This document shows positions 43,835-53,689 of a stretch of DNA of 64,000 nucleotides, one piece after another (positions within the stretch are counted from its first letter, which is position 1; the number at the start of each line of letters is the position of its first letter). This DNA comes from Limnohabitans parvus II-B4 (lineage in GTDB: Bacteria; Pseudomonadota; Gammaproteobacteria; Burkholderiales; Burkholderiaceae_C): NCBI RefSeq assembly GCF_003063455.1, contig NZ_NESN01000001.1, forward strand, positions 620,001 through 684,000, written 5' to 3'. A model generated the notes under the pieces. That model was not told where the DNA came from, did no database searches, and saw nothing but the letters and a program-made list of their open reading frames with translations. The translations under genes were made by a program, and so were the position numbers.

Positions 43835-45558
43835 TGGGGTTGGGGTTTGGTTTCGGTGTCCAGGGCGGCCATTTCGGCCTCTTGCAATGCCCGCCACATG
43901 ACCTTGCCGCTGCCGCTCTTGGGCAAGGCATCGACAAAACTCACGGCACGGGGCATTTTGTAAACCGCCATGTTCTCACGACACCAGTCGATGATGTCTT
44001 GCTCAGTAACTTTGCCCTTGTGGTCCTGCCGCAAAACCACCACCGCCTTGACCGACTCGCCCCGGTAGGCGTCGCGGGTGGCGATGATGCAAGCCTCCTG
44101 GATGGCCGGGTGGCGGAACATCAAAGCCTCGACCTCAGCAGGCCAAACCTTGAAGCCGCTGGCGTTGATCATGCGCTTGAGCCGATCGGTCATGAAAAAG
44201 TAGCCCTCTTCATCGACCCGCCCCATGTCGCCCGAGCGGAAAAAGCTTTTGCCATCGCGCTCAAAGAATGCGGCAGCCGTGGCCTCGGGCCGCTTCCAAT
44301 ACCCCTTGAACACCTGCGGTCCGCTGATCACGATTTCGCCCGACTCTCCGGGCGACAGCTCGGCCAGGGTCTCGGGGTCGACGATGTGCGAGGACACACT
44401 CATGAACGGGATGCCCAGACATTGTTTTTTGGGAGCATCCGGCGGGTTGGTGTGAGACGGTGCTGCAGTTTCGGTCAAACCATAACCCTCTACATAGCGC
44501 AGGCCGAACTGATCCAACAAGCGCTGGGCAACAGCCTCGGGCATGGCCGCACCACCGCCGCCAATGTAGACCAAGCTGTTCAAGTTGTAGCTGTCCATGT
44601 GCGGGCTGCCCAACAAGTCGATCACCATGGTGGGGATGTTGGTCCAGTGGGTCACGCGCCATTTGGAGATCAAATGCCCCGCCACATCGCGGTCCCAGCG
44701 CGGCATGATCACCAGACTCGCCCCCAGCAAGATGCTGGTGTGCATCACACTCACCATGCCAGTGATGTGGAACATGGGCACCACACACAGCGTCACGTTT
44801 TCGGGCGTTCCATTGCCCCACAGGCCGCTGGCCATGGCGTTGTGCATGAGGGTGCCGTGGGTGTGCATGCAGCCTTTGGGCAGACCCGTGGTGCCGCTGG
44901 TGTAGGGCAACACCGCCAGATCGTCCGGGCCAGCCTTGACTTCGGGCAAGTCTGCTGTTGTCCGTGCTGACATCAACTCACGCCAGGCATGGGCTTGGCC
45001 CGACACCATGACCGGCAGTGCGCGCACGGGCAGCAGCCAGGAGCGCCAGGCTTCAGGCAAATCCTCGGGGCCAACGGCGTCAGGATCAAACACATCGGTG
45101 AATTGCGTCACCACCAGATGCTGCAAACGCTGCTCAGGCGGCAGCGCATCACTGGCCTGGGCCAAATCGGGTGCCAAATCTGCGGTGGTCACAGCCACCC
45201 GGGTGTCCGGGTCGGTGATGTAGTGCTTCAACTCTTCAGCACGGTTCATCGGGTTAACCGGCACTACCACGGCATCCAGCCGCAGGATCGCGAAATGTGT
45301 GATCACCAACTGGGGGCAATTTTGCATGTCGAGCACCACACGGTCGCCCGGCTTCACACCGATTGCAGCCAACTGCCTGGCCATTTGTTCGGCACTCGAC
45401 AGCAAGTCTTGAAACGTCCACGCACGCCCCATGAACACCAGTGCGGCTTTGTCCGGATAACGCAAGGCACTGATCGCCAGGTTCATCCAGAGTGAGGTCG
45501 CAGGCGGGGTGATCTTGGCTGGCAAACGCGCGGGCCAAACAGCAGCATGTGCGGGCAT
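43831..45558 (-). CDS. AMP-forming acyl-CoA synthetase
   Basis: 575 residues, ANL-superfamily ligase activating a carboxylate through an acyl-adenylate. P-loop YTSGTTGLPKGCMHTH near 205-220, YGLTETAAPSHTNPP core motif, GDMGRVDEEGYFF hinge near 425, and the catalytic Lys in SGSGKVMWRAL near the C-terminus. The start ATG 45558 gives the family N-terminus MPAHAAVWPARLP. Long-chain fatty-acid specificity is likely from overall pattern but not certain. First gene of a three-gene minus-strand run. Confidence 0.9.
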   Translation of the reverse strand: MPAHAAVWPARLPAKITPPATSLWMNLAISALRYPDKAALVFMGRAWTFQDLLSSAEQMARQLAAIGVKPGDRVVLDMQNCPQLVITHFAILRLDAVVVPVNPMNRAEELKHYITDPDTRVAVTTADLAPDLAQASDALPPEQRLQHLVVTQFTDVFDPDAVGPEDLPEAWRSWLLPVRALPVMVSGQAHAWRELMSARTTADLPEVKAGPDDLAVLPYTSGTTGLPKGCMHTHGTLMHNAMASGLWGNGTPENVTLCVVPMFHITGMVSVMHTSILLGASLVIMPRWDRDVAGHLISKWRVTHWTNIPTMVIDLLGSPHMDSYNLNSLVYIGGGGAAMPEAVAQRLLDQFGLRYVEGYGLTETAAPSHTNPPDAPKKQCLGIPFMSVSSHIVDPETLAELSPGESGEIVISGPQVFKGYWKRPEATAAAFFERDGKSFFRSGDMGRVDEEGYFFMTDRLKRMINASGFKVWPAEVEALMFRHPAIQEACIIATRDAYRGESVKAVVVLRQDHKGKVTEQDIIDWCRENMAVYKMPRAVSFVDALPKSGSGKVMWRALQEAEMAALDTETKPQPQ

Positions 45559-45835
45559 CAGCAGTCTCCTCAATTGATGTGTGTGCTGCATGTTAATCGC
45601 CCACTGTCTTAAAGCCAGGCATGACTTTGTCACCGTCGGGACCAAGTCATGCCGCTTGCAGCAAGGTCAAATGGATCGCTTTTTGTGTCAGATGGGGCTG
45701 GCCTGCCCCATCAATATGCAGGCCCATGGATGAACAAATATTCTTTTAAGAACTTATGCTTTCTCGAATTATTTAACAATCTTTAAAAATATTTATAGAT
45801 TGATTTTTATACTTTTATTACTAAAATAAATCACC

Positions 45836-46486
45836 ATGCAAACAAACACCACACCTGACACACCGGAAGACTACTGCGGCACGACCTATGCAGCCAAACT
45901 GCTCGGGTTGTCGGTCGGCACCATCCAGACCTTGGTCGAAAAAAACGAGCTGCAAGCTTGGAAAACGCAAGGAGGCCACCGTCGCATTTCGATGCCCTCC
46001 ATCCGCGAATACCAACGCAAGCACAACATGCTCACCATACAGACAGAGCCTCGTGACAACAGGCTTCGTGTTTTGCTGGTGGAAGACGATGCTGTAACAC
46101 GCGAGATGCTGCGCGGTTACTGCAACCGATCCAGCATGCCTGTGGACTGCACAGCCATGTCATCAGGCCTGGAGGCCTTGATCGACATCTCCAGTATCAA
46201 GCCCGATGTGCTGATCACCGATCTGGACATGCCGGGCGTTGACGGCTTTGAGTTGCTGCGCACACTCCGTCAGAACCCTCAATTCAATCGCATGACAACC
46301 TTGGTACTGTCCGCTCTGACCCCCGAAGAAATAGATGGTCGAGGCGGTCTGCCAGAAGGAACCATCTTCATGTCCAAACCCATCAACATGGATTGGTTCA
46401 ACGGGTTCTTTACCGCGTTCCTGGCAGGTCGATACATCGAATTGCACACCAGCGATAACCAGAAAACATCGGCACAGGCAGCTTGA
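45836..46486 (+). CDS. Excisionase/MerR-type HTH fused to response-regulator receiver domain
   Basis: 216 residues. Residues 13-62 form a helix-turn-helix of excisionase/MerR type (YAAKLLGLSVGTIQTLVEKNEL then WKTQGGHRR; the first quoted in parts here: YAAKLLGLSVGTIQ, TLVEKNEL). Residues 76-200 are a REC domain with the acidic pair at 83-85, phospho-Asp 129 in DVLITDLDMPG, and a C-terminal Lys in MSKPIN. No histidine kinase is nearby. The 277 bp upstream are very AT-rich (45740-45830) and hold its promoter region. The DNA-binding domain precedes the receiver, the reverse of usual regulators. Confidence 0.88.
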   Translation: MQTNTTPDTPEDYCGTTYAAKLLGLSVGTIQTLVEKNELQAWKTQGGHRRISMPSIREYQRKHNMLTIQTEPRDNRLRVLLVEDDAVTREMLRGYCNRSSMPVDCTAMSSGLEALIDISSIKPDVLITDLDMPGVDGFELLRTLRQNPQFNRMTTLVLSALTPEEIDGRGGLPEGTIFMSKPINMDWFNGFFTAFLAGRYIELHTSDNQKTSAQAA

Positions 46487-46520
46487 TCACTCGGAGGGCC
46501 GTCATGACGGCCTGTGATCA
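46484..46520. terminator. Bidirectional hairpin after the HTH-REC gene
   Basis: The perfect palindrome GGCCGTCATGACGGCC at 46497-46512 is enclosed by TGATCAC 46484-46490 and GTGATCA 46514-46520. It lies between convergent genes and has no long T-tract. Confidence 0.6.
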
Positions 46521-46523
46521 CGC

Positions 46524-46865
46524 CTATTCTTTGGCCTCAATGAACAAAGATGACACCCAGGCGCCACGGGTGAACGCCAAGGCGCGAACCCGCAGGGCGC
46601 GTTCCGCTTGAAGATGTATGCGGCAGTGGTAATCCAGCCCATCGGTTTGCCCTTGACAGCTGCTGAAAATAGGGCGTGACCATTGCTTGCGCCCATCAAC
46701 TTCCAGATTCAACTCTTGCCATGCTTGAATCCCGTCCTCAGGGACCCAGACGATCAAAGTCTCGTCAATGTCGAAGTCACGGTGACGGGACAACGATGCG
46801 GGAATATCGAGGACCACCACAGAATCACCCGCACTGTCCGAGCGCCAATGTTCAGGTCGGCTCAT
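46524..46865 (-). CDS. Conserved-looking small protein of unknown function
   Basis: 113 residues from ATG 46865. A beta-rich pattern: DSVVVLDIPASL, ETLIVWVPED, WQELNLEVDG, DYHCRIHLQA, ALRVRALAFTRG. No domain recognised. Codon use agrees with neighbouring genes. Its start overlaps the end of a decayed glutaredoxin-like gene in another frame, so part of its 5' context may be recent. Might instead start at the in-frame codon nine bases upstream. Confidence 0.6.
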   Translation of the reverse strand: MSRPEHWRSDSAGDSVVVLDIPASLSRHRDFDIDETLIVWVPEDGIQAWQELNLEVDGRKQWSRPIFSSCQGQTDGLDYHCRIHLQAERALRVRALAFTRGAWVSSLFIEAKE

Positions 46866-47046
46866 GGCTAGCATCTAGCAACTTGCGGGCCTTGCCCACC
46901 ACCAGATTCCCTGCCATGCAAACAACAACGGTGGGATGTTATCGAACGGCAAAAATGACTTGCTGAATCACATCAACATGGTTGTCGGCGATTTTTTGGA
47001 GGATAGCTGGATGGACAGCGTTTTCGCTGATCAAAAGACGAGGCAT
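46852..47046 (-). pseudogene. Glutaredoxin-related gene, nonsense-mutated and truncated
   Basis: From ATG 47046, after a GGAG Shine-Dalgarno, the minus strand reads MPRLLISENAVHPAI then QKIADNHVDVIQQV up to an in-frame TAA at 46939-46941. The same frame goes on with HPTVVVCMAGN and GKARKLLDAS to a TGA at 46852. This matches the first half of monothiol glutaredoxin-related proteins (VVVGMAQNPF-KKARKLLDAAG in relatives). The active-site end and the C-terminal half are missing. A gene decayed by a stop codon and a deletion. Confidence 0.65.
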
Positions 47047-47087
47047 GGCGGGTCTCCTGTTTCATTAAAAATTCAGTTCTGAGTCAT

Positions 47088-47130
47088 CAAAGAAAAAGGC
47101 ATCCAGTGAATTTCACCGAATGCCTTTAAG
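47088..47130 (-). terminator. Terminator of ssrA
   Basis: On the minus strand AAAGGCAT and ATGCCTTTTT pair around an 18-base segment, ending in a T run, directly after the tmRNA 3' end. Confidence 0.75.
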
Positions 47131-47138
47131 GTTTTAAA

Positions 47139-47527
47139 TGGTGGAGCTGGGGGGATTTGAACCCCCGTCCATAAGTCTTTTTCGTACAGTTCTACATGTG
47201 TAGTCGTCTGATTTGAGTCTCGCCAAATGAACCGCGCAGCGACACGCTGAACACCCAGCCAGTACCCTTTTTTCTCACACCACCTCAAGGTACCCGAGGT
47301 GATGCCAGCCCATATGTTTTACCTTGCAGCTAGGACTTTGAAAGGTTTAACCCCCTCATCACCCTAACCCAGCCTATCGGCCAACTGTTGCAAGGCTCAC
47401 CGGATTAAGCGGCGAGTGCGAAACGTTCGTCGTTTGCAGTTAGTTTTTTTTCCGAAGTTTTACGAGGATCAGAACCTCGACATGCCCTGCCACGCGTCCG
47501 AACCCATGTCGAAACCAGTGCAGCCCC
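47139..47527 (-). ncRNA. ssrA: tmRNA (ssrA), one-piece type
   Basis: 389 nt from GGGGCTG at 47527 to CAGCTCCACCA at 47139; the ends pair to form the Ala-tRNA-like acceptor, and GGGTTCAAATCCC is the T arm. The resume codon GCA at 47437 begins the tag ANDERFALAA with a TAA stop at 47405-47407 (mRNA-like part 47405-47437). It rescues stalled ribosomes with SmpB and tags proteins for ClpXP. The tag is the standard one for Burkholderiales. Confidence 0.97.
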
Positions 47528-47539
47528 TCAAGACCTATT

Positions 47540-48205
47540 TTAGGCCTTGTTCAGGAAATTCAAGAGCGCCATGGGCGAATCAATGTGTAAATGGGCATTC
47601 CAGCGCGAAATATCGGTCTGTTGACCCAAATAACCGTAGGTGGCTGCCACGGTGCCCATGCCAGCGGCCAATCCCGCCACGATGTCGCGCTCGTCGTCGC
47701 CCACATAAACGCATCGGGCCGGATCGACCGACAAACGGCGAGCCGCTTCGAACAAAGGCTCAGGGTGGGGCTTGGCGTGTGGCGTGGTGTTGCCACTGAC
47801 GATGGCACCCGCCGATGAGAACAAGGGCATGGCGGAGGTCAGAGGGTCGGTGAATCGGCTCGACTTGTTGGTCACCACTCCCCAAGGCAGGCCTTGCCCA
47901 ACCAGCGCCGAAATCATCTCGACCACACCGTCAAAAATTCGGGTACGCTCGGTCATGCAGTTTTCGTAGTTGACGAAAAACTCTTCCTTCATCGCCTCAA
48001 ACTCGGCGTGCTCGGGCGTCATGTCGAAAGCGATGCCCAACATGCCTCTGGCCCCCGCACCTGCCATGTGGCGGTAATGCTCTAGGGGGAAAGACGACAA
48101 GCCACGGTCCACCCGCATTTTGTCGACCGCCGCACCCAAATCCGGGGCACTGTCAATCAAGGTGCCGTCCAGGTCAAAAAGGACGGCTTGGATGTCTTTG
48201 AACAT
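47540..48205 (-). CDS. gph: Phosphoglycolate phosphatase (HAD family)
   Basis: 221 residues. HAD motif I FDLDGTLID near residues 10-18, motif II TNKSSRF near 117, motif III/IV KPHPEPLFEAA and YVGDDERDIVAG. It dephosphorylates 2-phosphoglycolate in the cytosol. ATG 48205 lies 2 bp after the ubiG stop, so the two genes are co-transcribed. A longer frame to 48262 overlaps ubiG and is rejected. Confidence 0.92.
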   Translation of the reverse strand: MFKDIQAVLFDLDGTLIDSAPDLGAAVDKMRVDRGLSSFPLEHYRHMAGAGARGMLGIAFDMTPEHAEFEAMKEEFFVNYENCMTERTRIFDGVVEMISALVGQGLPWGVVTNKSSRFTDPLTSAMPLFSSAGAIVSGNTTPHAKPHPEPLFEAARRLSVDPARCVYVGDDERDIVAGLAAGMGTVAATYGYLGQQTDISRWNAHLHIDSPMALLNFLNKA

Positions 48206-48207
48206 GA

Positions 48208-48918
48208 TCAGGCTTTCCGGCAGGCCAGCAAGTAATTCACACTGGTGTCTTGGCTGAGCCAATAGCGTTTGGTGAAGGGGTTGTATTCCATGCCTTTGAA
48301 GCCTTGAGCGTCCAATCCAGCATCGCGTGCCCAGGTGGTCAACTCGCTCGGCTTGATCAGGCGAGCAAACTCATGCGTGCCTTTGGGCAACAACTTGAGG
48401 ATGTATTCGGCCCCCACAATGGCAAACAAAAAAGACTTGGGGTTGCGATTGAGCGTGGAAAAGAACACCCAACCGCCAGGCTTGACCAATTGAGCACAGG
48501 CTTTGACCACCGAAGCAGGATCAGGCACGTGTTCGAGCATTTCCATGCAAGTGACCACATCAAACTGTGCAGCTTGTTCTGCAGCCAAGGTCTCAGCGCT
48601 GACTTCGCGGTATTGAACACCCACAGTCCCCGCTTCCAAAGCATGCAGCTGGGCAACTTTGAGTGATTTGGTGGCCAGGTCGACACCGAGAACCTGCGCA
48701 CCTTTACGGGCCATGGCATCGGCCAAAATGCCCCCACCGCAACCCACATCCACGACTTTCAATCCCGTCAAGGGCACCAAGCCATTGATCCATTCGAGGC
48801 GCAAAGGGTTGATCTGGTGCAAAGGACGAAATTCGCTTTCTGTATCCCACCAGCGGTGGGCCAGATCAGAAAATTTGGCCAATTCGGCCGGATCGACATT
48901 GCTGGTTGATTGATTCAT
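48208..48918 (-). CDS. ubiG: 3-demethylubiquinol/2-polyprenyl-6-hydroxyphenol O-methyltransferase
   Basis: 236 residues, class I SAM methyltransferase for both O-methylations of ubiquinone synthesis at the inner membrane. Signatures are FSDLAHRWWDTESEFRPLH near 15-33, SAM loop VDVGCGGGILAD near 60-71, MEMLEHVPDP near 130 and ISTLNRNPKS-like FFSTLNRNPKSF near 157. ATG 48918 is preferred; upstream sequence is non-conserved. Gene order ompA-ubiG-gph is conserved in Comamonadaceae. Confidence 0.95.
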   Translation of the reverse strand: MNQSTSNVDPAELAKFSDLAHRWWDTESEFRPLHQINPLRLEWINGLVPLTGLKVVDVGCGGGILADAMARKGAQVLGVDLATKSLKVAQLHALEAGTVGVQYREVSAETLAAEQAAQFDVVTCMEMLEHVPDPASVVKACAQLVKPGGWVFFSTLNRNPKSFLFAIVGAEYILKLLPKGTHEFARLIKPSELTTWARDAGLDAQGFKGMEYNPFTKRYWLSQDTSVNYLLACRKA

Positions 48919-48967
48919 GGGTGAGATTGTCATGCAAGCTGCACGACACATGAGGAGCAGCCATAAA

Positions 48968-48989
48968 AAAAGCCCCATCGCTGGGGCTT
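48968..48989 (-). terminator. Terminator of the ompA-family gene
   Basis: AAAGCCCC and GGGGCTTT pair around ATCGCT, with A/T tails, just after the ompA stop on the minus strand. Confidence 0.85.
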
Positions 48990-49008
48990 TTGATGATCCT
49001 GAAGAGGA

Positions 49009-49656
49009 TTACTTGTTGGCGCGTGTGCCCACCACTTCGATTTCCACACGGCGGTTCTTGGAACGGCCAGCAGAAGTCTTGTTGTCAGCAACTGGCTGCT
49101 TCTCGCCTTTGCCTTCGGTGTAAACGCGGTTTTTCTCGATGCCCTTAGACACCAAGTAAGCCTTCACAGCGTCAGAACGCTTGACAGACAGCTTCTGGTT
49201 GTAAGCATCCGAACCCACGGAGTCGGTGTGACCCACAGCAATGATGACTTCCAGGTTGATGCCCTTGACTTTGCCAACCAGGTCGTCCAGCTTGGCTTTG
49301 CCTTCAGCTTTCAACACAGCTTTGTCGAAGTCGAAGAATGCGTCAGCAGCGTAAGTCACTTTGGTGGCAGCAGCTGGAGCAGGTGCTGGAGCAGCAGCCT
49401 TCGGGGCAGGTGCTGGAGCGGCTTTCGGAGCAGGAGCTGCTGCTGGTGCTGCCTTAGGAGCAACGATCGCGCCATCGCAACCGGCAGCTGCAGTTGCAGG
49501 TGTCCAGTTGGCATCGCGCCAGCACAGTTCTTGTGTACCGTTTTTCCAGACGAGGTCGCCGGAGCCGTTGCGCCAGTTGTCAACAGATTGAGCGCCAGCG
49601 GCAGTTGCGAGAGCTGCGGAGGCAATCAACATCGCCACATTATTGAATTTCTTCAT
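49009..49656 (-). CDS. ompA: OmpA-family outer-membrane protein
   Basis: 215 residues from ATG 49656. Signal peptide to about residue 22 (ASAALATAAGA-QS), a short mature N-terminal segment with two Trp-rich motifs (VDNWRNGSGDLVWKNG, CWRDANWTP), a long Ala/Pro/Lys linker about 62-105, then an OmpA C-terminal peptidoglycan-binding domain (FFDFDKAVLK start, VGHTDSVGSDAYNQKLS, and the NRRVEIEV end). There is no eight-stranded barrel, so it is an OmpA-like anchoring protein. The longer frame to 49836 is rejected. Divergent from gyrA. Confidence 0.93.
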   Translation of the reverse strand: MKKFNNVAMLIASAALATAAGAQSVDNWRNGSGDLVWKNGTQELCWRDANWTPATAAAGCDGAIVAPKAAPAAAPAPKAAPAPAPKAAAPAPAPAAATKVTYAADAFFDFDKAVLKAEGKAKLDDLVGKVKGINLEVIIAVGHTDSVGSDAYNQKLSVKRSDAVKAYLVSKGIEKNRVYTEGKGEKQPVADNKTSAGRSKNRRVEIEVVGTRANK

Positions 49657-49891
49657 GGTCTTCCTTATGAGGGATAAAGCCGCAGACTCGCTGCGAAAAA
49701 AAATACGTTTCAGATGACCGTCACCTGAACCGTTGATAAATATTGTGCCATAGACGGAAGAGGGAATGCATAAATCATGTGTTGACAAACTAGGCCTCAC
49801 TTGGAATGAATGACAAATGTTGCATATCCGCGACATCCGCTTGCACCTAAAATCGGGGTTTCACATTGCGTCCAATACCCCTCTATCTTTT

Positions 49892-52567
49892 ATGACCCAG
49901 TTCGCCAAAGAAACACTGCCCATCAGTCTGGAAGAGGAAATGCGGCGCAGCTACCTCGATTACGCCATGAGCGTGATTGTGGGTCGCGCCCTGCCAGATG
50001 CACGCGATGGCCTGAAGCCGGTTCACCGCCGAGCCCTGTTCGCCATGCACGAGCTGAACAACGACTGGAACCGACCGTATAAAAAGTCTGCCCGTATCGT
50101 GGGTGACGTGATTGGTAAATACCACCCACACGGCGACCAATCGGTGTACGACACCATCGTGCGCATGGCGCAAGACTTTTCGATGCGGCACATGCTCGTT
50201 GATGGCCAAGGCAACTTCGGCTCGGTGGACGGCGACAACGCAGCGGCAATGCGGTACACCGAAATCCGTTTGGCCAAGATCGCCCACGAAATGTTGGGTG
50301 ACATCGACAAAGAGACTGTCGACTTCGGCCCCAACTACGATGGCTCCGAAAAAGAGCCGCTGGTGCTGCCCTCGCGCCTGCCCAACTTGCTGATCAACGG
50401 CTCTGGCGGCATTGCGGTCGGTATGGCCACGAACATCCCACCACACAACCTGAACGAAGTGGTGGACGCCTGCCTGCATTTGCTGCGCAACCCCGAAGCG
50501 TCCATCGACGAGCTGATGGAAATCGTGCCCGCGCCTGACTTCCCCACCGGCGCCATCATTTACGGCATGACGGGCGTCAAAGACGGCTACCGCACAGGCC
50601 GCGGCCGTGTGGTCATGCGGGCCAAATGCCATTTTGAAGACATCGACAAAGGCCAGCGCCAGTGCATCGTGGTCGATGAGCTGCCCTACCAGGTCAACAA
50701 AAAGACCTTGCAAGAGCGCATGGCCGAGCTGGTGCACGAAAAGAAGATTGAGGACATCAGCCACATCCAGGACGAGTCAGACAAGTCGGGCATGCGCCTG
50801 GTGATCGAGCTCAAGCGCGGTGCGGTGCCCGAAGTGGTGCTGAACAACCTCTACAAGCAAACCCAGCTGCAAGACACCTTCGGCATGAACATGGTGGCCC
50901 TGATCGACGGCCAACCCAAGCTGTGCAACCTGAAAGACCTGATCCAGGTCTTCTTGCAGCACCGCCGCGAAGTGGTGACACGTCGCACGGTGTTCGAGCT
51001 GCGCAAAGCGCGCGACCGTGGCCATGTGCTGGAAGGCTTGGCTGTGGCTTTGGCCAACATTGATGACTTCATCGCCATCATTCGAAGCGCGCCCACACCG
51101 CCAGTTGCCAAGACCGAATTGATGACCCGCGCCTGGGACAGCCAGATGGTGCGCACCATGCTGACCCGTGCCCGCGATGACGGCTCGGTGGTCAACGCCG
51201 ACGATTACCGCCCAGAAGGTCTGGAGCGCGAATACGGCTTGGGCCAGGACGGCCTGTACCGCCTGTCGGACACCCAGGCGCAAGAGATTTTGCAGATGCG
51301 TCTGCAGCGCCTGACCGGTCTGGAACAAGACAAGATCGTGGCCGAATACAAAGAGGTCATGTCCGAGATCGAAGACCTGCTGGACATCCTGGCCAAACCT
51401 GAGCGCGTCTCAACCATCATTGGCGACGAGCTGGGCACCGTGCGCCAGGAATTCGGTCAGACCAAGATTGGCGCACGTCGCAGCGAGATCGAGCACAGCG
51501 CCCAAGACCTGTCCACCGAAGACCTGATCACCCCCACCGACATGGTCGTGACCTTGTCGCACAGCGGTTACATCAAGAGCCAGCCGCTGAGTGAATACCG
51601 CTCGCAAAAACGCGGCGGACGTGGCAAGCAGGCTGCCGCCACCAAAGAAGACGACTGGATCGACCAGCTCTTCATCGCCAACACGCACGACTATTTGCTG
51701 TGCTTCTCCAACCGGGGCCGTTTGTATTGGCTCAAAGTCTGGGAAGTGCCTGCCGGTTCGCGCGGCTCGCGTGGCCGTCCGATCGTCAACATGTTCCCGC
51801 TGCAAGAAGGCGAAAAGATCAACGTGGTGCTGGCCTTGACTGGCGAAGCACGCACCTTCCCCGAAAACCAATATGTTTTCATGGCCACCTCCATGGGCAC
51901 GGTCAAGAAGACCTCGCTCGACGAGTTCAGCAACCCACGAAAGGGCGGCATCATCGCCGTCAATCTGGACGAAGGTGACTTTTTGATCGGTGCAGCGCTC
52001 ACCGATGGCCAGCACGACGTGATGCTGTTCAGCGACGGCGGCAAGGCCGTGCGATTTGACGAAAACGATGTGCGCCCACTGGGTCGGAGTGCACGCGGCG
52101 TGCGCGGCATGATGATCGAAGACCACCAAAGCGTGATCGCCATGCTGGTGTCGGAACAAGAAAACCCCGATGCCCCCGCCGACGAAGCCAAAGCCCGCGC
52201 CAGCGTGCTCACGGCCACTGAAAACGGCTACGGCAAACGCACCAGCATCGCCGAATACACCCGCCACGGCCGTGGCACCAAGGGCATGATCGCCATCCAG
52301 CAATCCGAGCGCAACGGCAAAGTGGTGGCCGCCACCTTGGTGCATGCCGATGACGAGATCATGCTCATCACCGACACCGGTGTTTTGGTGCGCACCCGCG
52401 TGTCCGAAATCCGCGAGCTGGGCCGCGCCACACAAGGCGTGACCTTGATCGGTTTGGACGAGGGCGCCAAGCTGTCGGGCCTGCAACGCATCGTGGAAAA
52501 CGACGCGAATGCCGCAGAGGGCGATGCCGAAGTACCGACAGACGACAGCGCACCCGCAGCGGAATAA
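49892..52567 (+). CDS. gyrA: DNA gyrase subunit A
   Basis: 891 residues. With GyrB it introduces negative supercoils. The catalytic Tyr lies in [10 protein letters not shown] (about 122), the gyrase box is QKRGGRGK, and six C-terminal beta-pinwheel blades follow, ending in an acidic tail. ATG 49892 gives E. coli-like numbering. In the quinolone pocket [11 protein letters not shown] residue 83 is Gln and 84 Ser, where E. coli has Ser 83 and Ala 84. Starts the gyrA-serC-pheA-tyrA-aroA/cmk run; serC follows 3 bp later. Confidence 0.98.
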   Translation: MTQFAKETLPISLEEEMRRSYLDYAMSVIVGRALPDARDGLKPVHRRALFAMHELNNDWNRPYKKSARIVGDVIGKYHPHGDQSVYDTIVRMAQDFSMRHMLVDGQGNFGSVDGDNAAAMRYTEIRLAKIAHEMLGDIDKETVDFGPNYDGSEKEPLVLPSRLPNLLINGSGGIAVGMATNIPPHNLNEVVDACLHLLRNPEASIDELMEIVPAPDFPTGAIIYGMTGVKDGYRTGRGRVVMRAKCHFEDIDKGQRQCIVVDELPYQVNKKTLQERMAELVHEKKIEDISHIQDESDKSGMRLVIELKRGAVPEVVLNNLYKQTQLQDTFGMNMVALIDGQPKLCNLKDLIQVFLQHRREVVTRRTVFELRKARDRGHVLEGLAVALANIDDFIAIIRSAPTPPVAKTELMTRAWDSQMVRTMLTRARDDGSVVNADDYRPEGLEREYGLGQDGLYRLSDTQAQEILQMRLQRLTGLEQDKIVAEYKEVMSEIEDLLDILAKPERVSTIIGDELGTVRQEFGQTKIGARRSEIEHSAQDLSTEDLITPTDMVVTLSHSGYIKSQPLSEYRSQKRGGRGKQAAATKEDDWIDQLFIANTHDYLLCFSNRGRLYWLKVWEVPAGSRGSRGRPIVNMFPLQEGEKINVVLALTGEARTFPENQYVFMATSMGTVKKTSLDEFSNPRKGGIIAVNLDEGDFLIGAALTDGQHDVMLFSDGGKAVRFDENDVRPLGRSARGVRGMMIEDHQSVIAMLVSEQENPDAPADEAKARASVLTATENGYGKRTSIAEYTRHGRGTKGMIAIQQSERNGKVVAATLVHADDEIMLITDTGVLVRTRVSEIRELGRATQGVTLIGLDEGAKLSGLQRIVENDANAAEGDAEVPTDDSAPAAE

Positions 52568-52570
52568 GTG

Positions 52571-53662
52571 ATGGGGCGCGCTTTCAACTTCTCGGCGGGT
52601 CCCGCCGTCATGCCTGAGGCTGTGTTGCAGCAAGCCGCATCCGAGATGCTGGATTGGCACGGCTCAGGAATGAGCGTGATGGAGATGAGCCACCGCGGCA
52701 AGGAGTTCATCAGCATTTACGAGCAGGCCGAAGCGGACCTGCGCGAGCTGCTGGCCGTGCCCGCGCAATTCAAGATTTTGTTCATGCAAGGCGGCGGCCT
52801 GGCCGAAAACGCCATCGTGCCCTTGAACCTGTCTCAAGGCGGGGCCATGGACTTTGTGCTGACCGGCAGCTGGAGCCAAAAGTCACTCAAGGAAGCGGGC
52901 AAGTACGGGCAAGCCCGCGTGGCAGCCTCGGCGCAAACCGACAGCTTCAGCACCCTGCCCGCACCAGCCACTTGGCAGATTGGCGCTGACAGCCGCTACG
53001 TGCACATCTGCGGCAACGAAACCATCCACGGCGTGGAGTTCCATGAATTGCCAGACCTCAAGGCTTTAGGCTGCGACGCACCGCTGGTGGTGGATTTTTC
53101 CTCGCATGTGGCCTCCCGTCCAGTGGACTGGTCACGCGTGGGCCTGGCTTTTGGTGGTGCGCAAAAGAATTTGGGTCCCGCAGGTCTGACCTTGGTCATC
53201 GTGCGCGAAGACCTGATCGGCCATGCCTTGCCGCATTGCCCCAGCGCCTTTGACTACAAACTGGTGAGTGACAACCAGTCGATGTACAACACGCCGCCCA
53301 CCTACAGCATCTACATTGCCGGTCTGGTGTTCCAGTGGCTCAAGAAAAATGGCGGCATCGCCGCCATGGAGCAACTCAACATCGCCAAGGCACAGCTGCT
53401 GTACGAGTTTCTCGACAGCTCCAGCCTGTTCGAAAACCGTGTCGCCCAAGACTGCCGCTCGCGCATGAACGTGCCTTTCTTCTTGCGCGATGAATCGCGC
53501 AACGAAGCCTTTTTGGCAGGCGCCAAAGCGGCCAACTTGTTGCAACTCAAGGGCCACAAATCGGTCGGGGGCATGCGGGCGAGCATTTACAACGCTATGC
53601 CAATCGAAGGCGTGCAGGCTTTGGTGGCCTTCATGCGCGAATTTGAAAAAACACAGGCCTGA
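52571..53662 (+). CDS. serC: Phosphoserine aminotransferase
   Basis: 363 residues, PLP class V aminotransferase of serine and pyridoxal synthesis. [15 protein letters not shown] start, [14 protein letters not shown] near 35-48, PLP-Lys in [15 protein letters not shown] near 197, and [12 protein letters not shown] near the C-terminus. ATG 52571 is chosen over a GTG at 52568. In this supra-operon it links to aromatic amino acid genes, as in Pseudomonas and other beta/gammaproteobacteria. Confidence 0.97.
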   Translation: MGRAFNFSAGPAVMPEAVLQQAASEMLDWHGSGMSVMEMSHRGKEFISIYEQAEADLRELLAVPAQFKILFMQGGGLAENAIVPLNLSQGGAMDFVLTGSWSQKSLKEAGKYGQARVAASAQTDSFSTLPAPATWQIGADSRYVHICGNETIHGVEFHELPDLKALGCDAPLVVDFSSHVASRPVDWSRVGLAFGGAQKNLGPAGLTLVIVREDLIGHALPHCPSAFDYKLVSDNQSMYNTPPTYSIYIAGLVFQWLKKNGGIAAMEQLNIAKAQLLYEFLDSSSLFENRVAQDCRSRMNVPFFLRDESRNEAFLAGAKAANLLQLKGHKSVGGMRASIYNAMPIEGVQALVAFMREFEKTQA

Positions 53663-53689
53663 ACCCGGCCCTCTGAAAGACTTGCGGAC

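Noticed and set aside
49657..49836. N-terminal extension of the OmpA-family protein to 49836
   Set aside because: A clean signal peptide begins at ATG 49656; the extension would place it internally.
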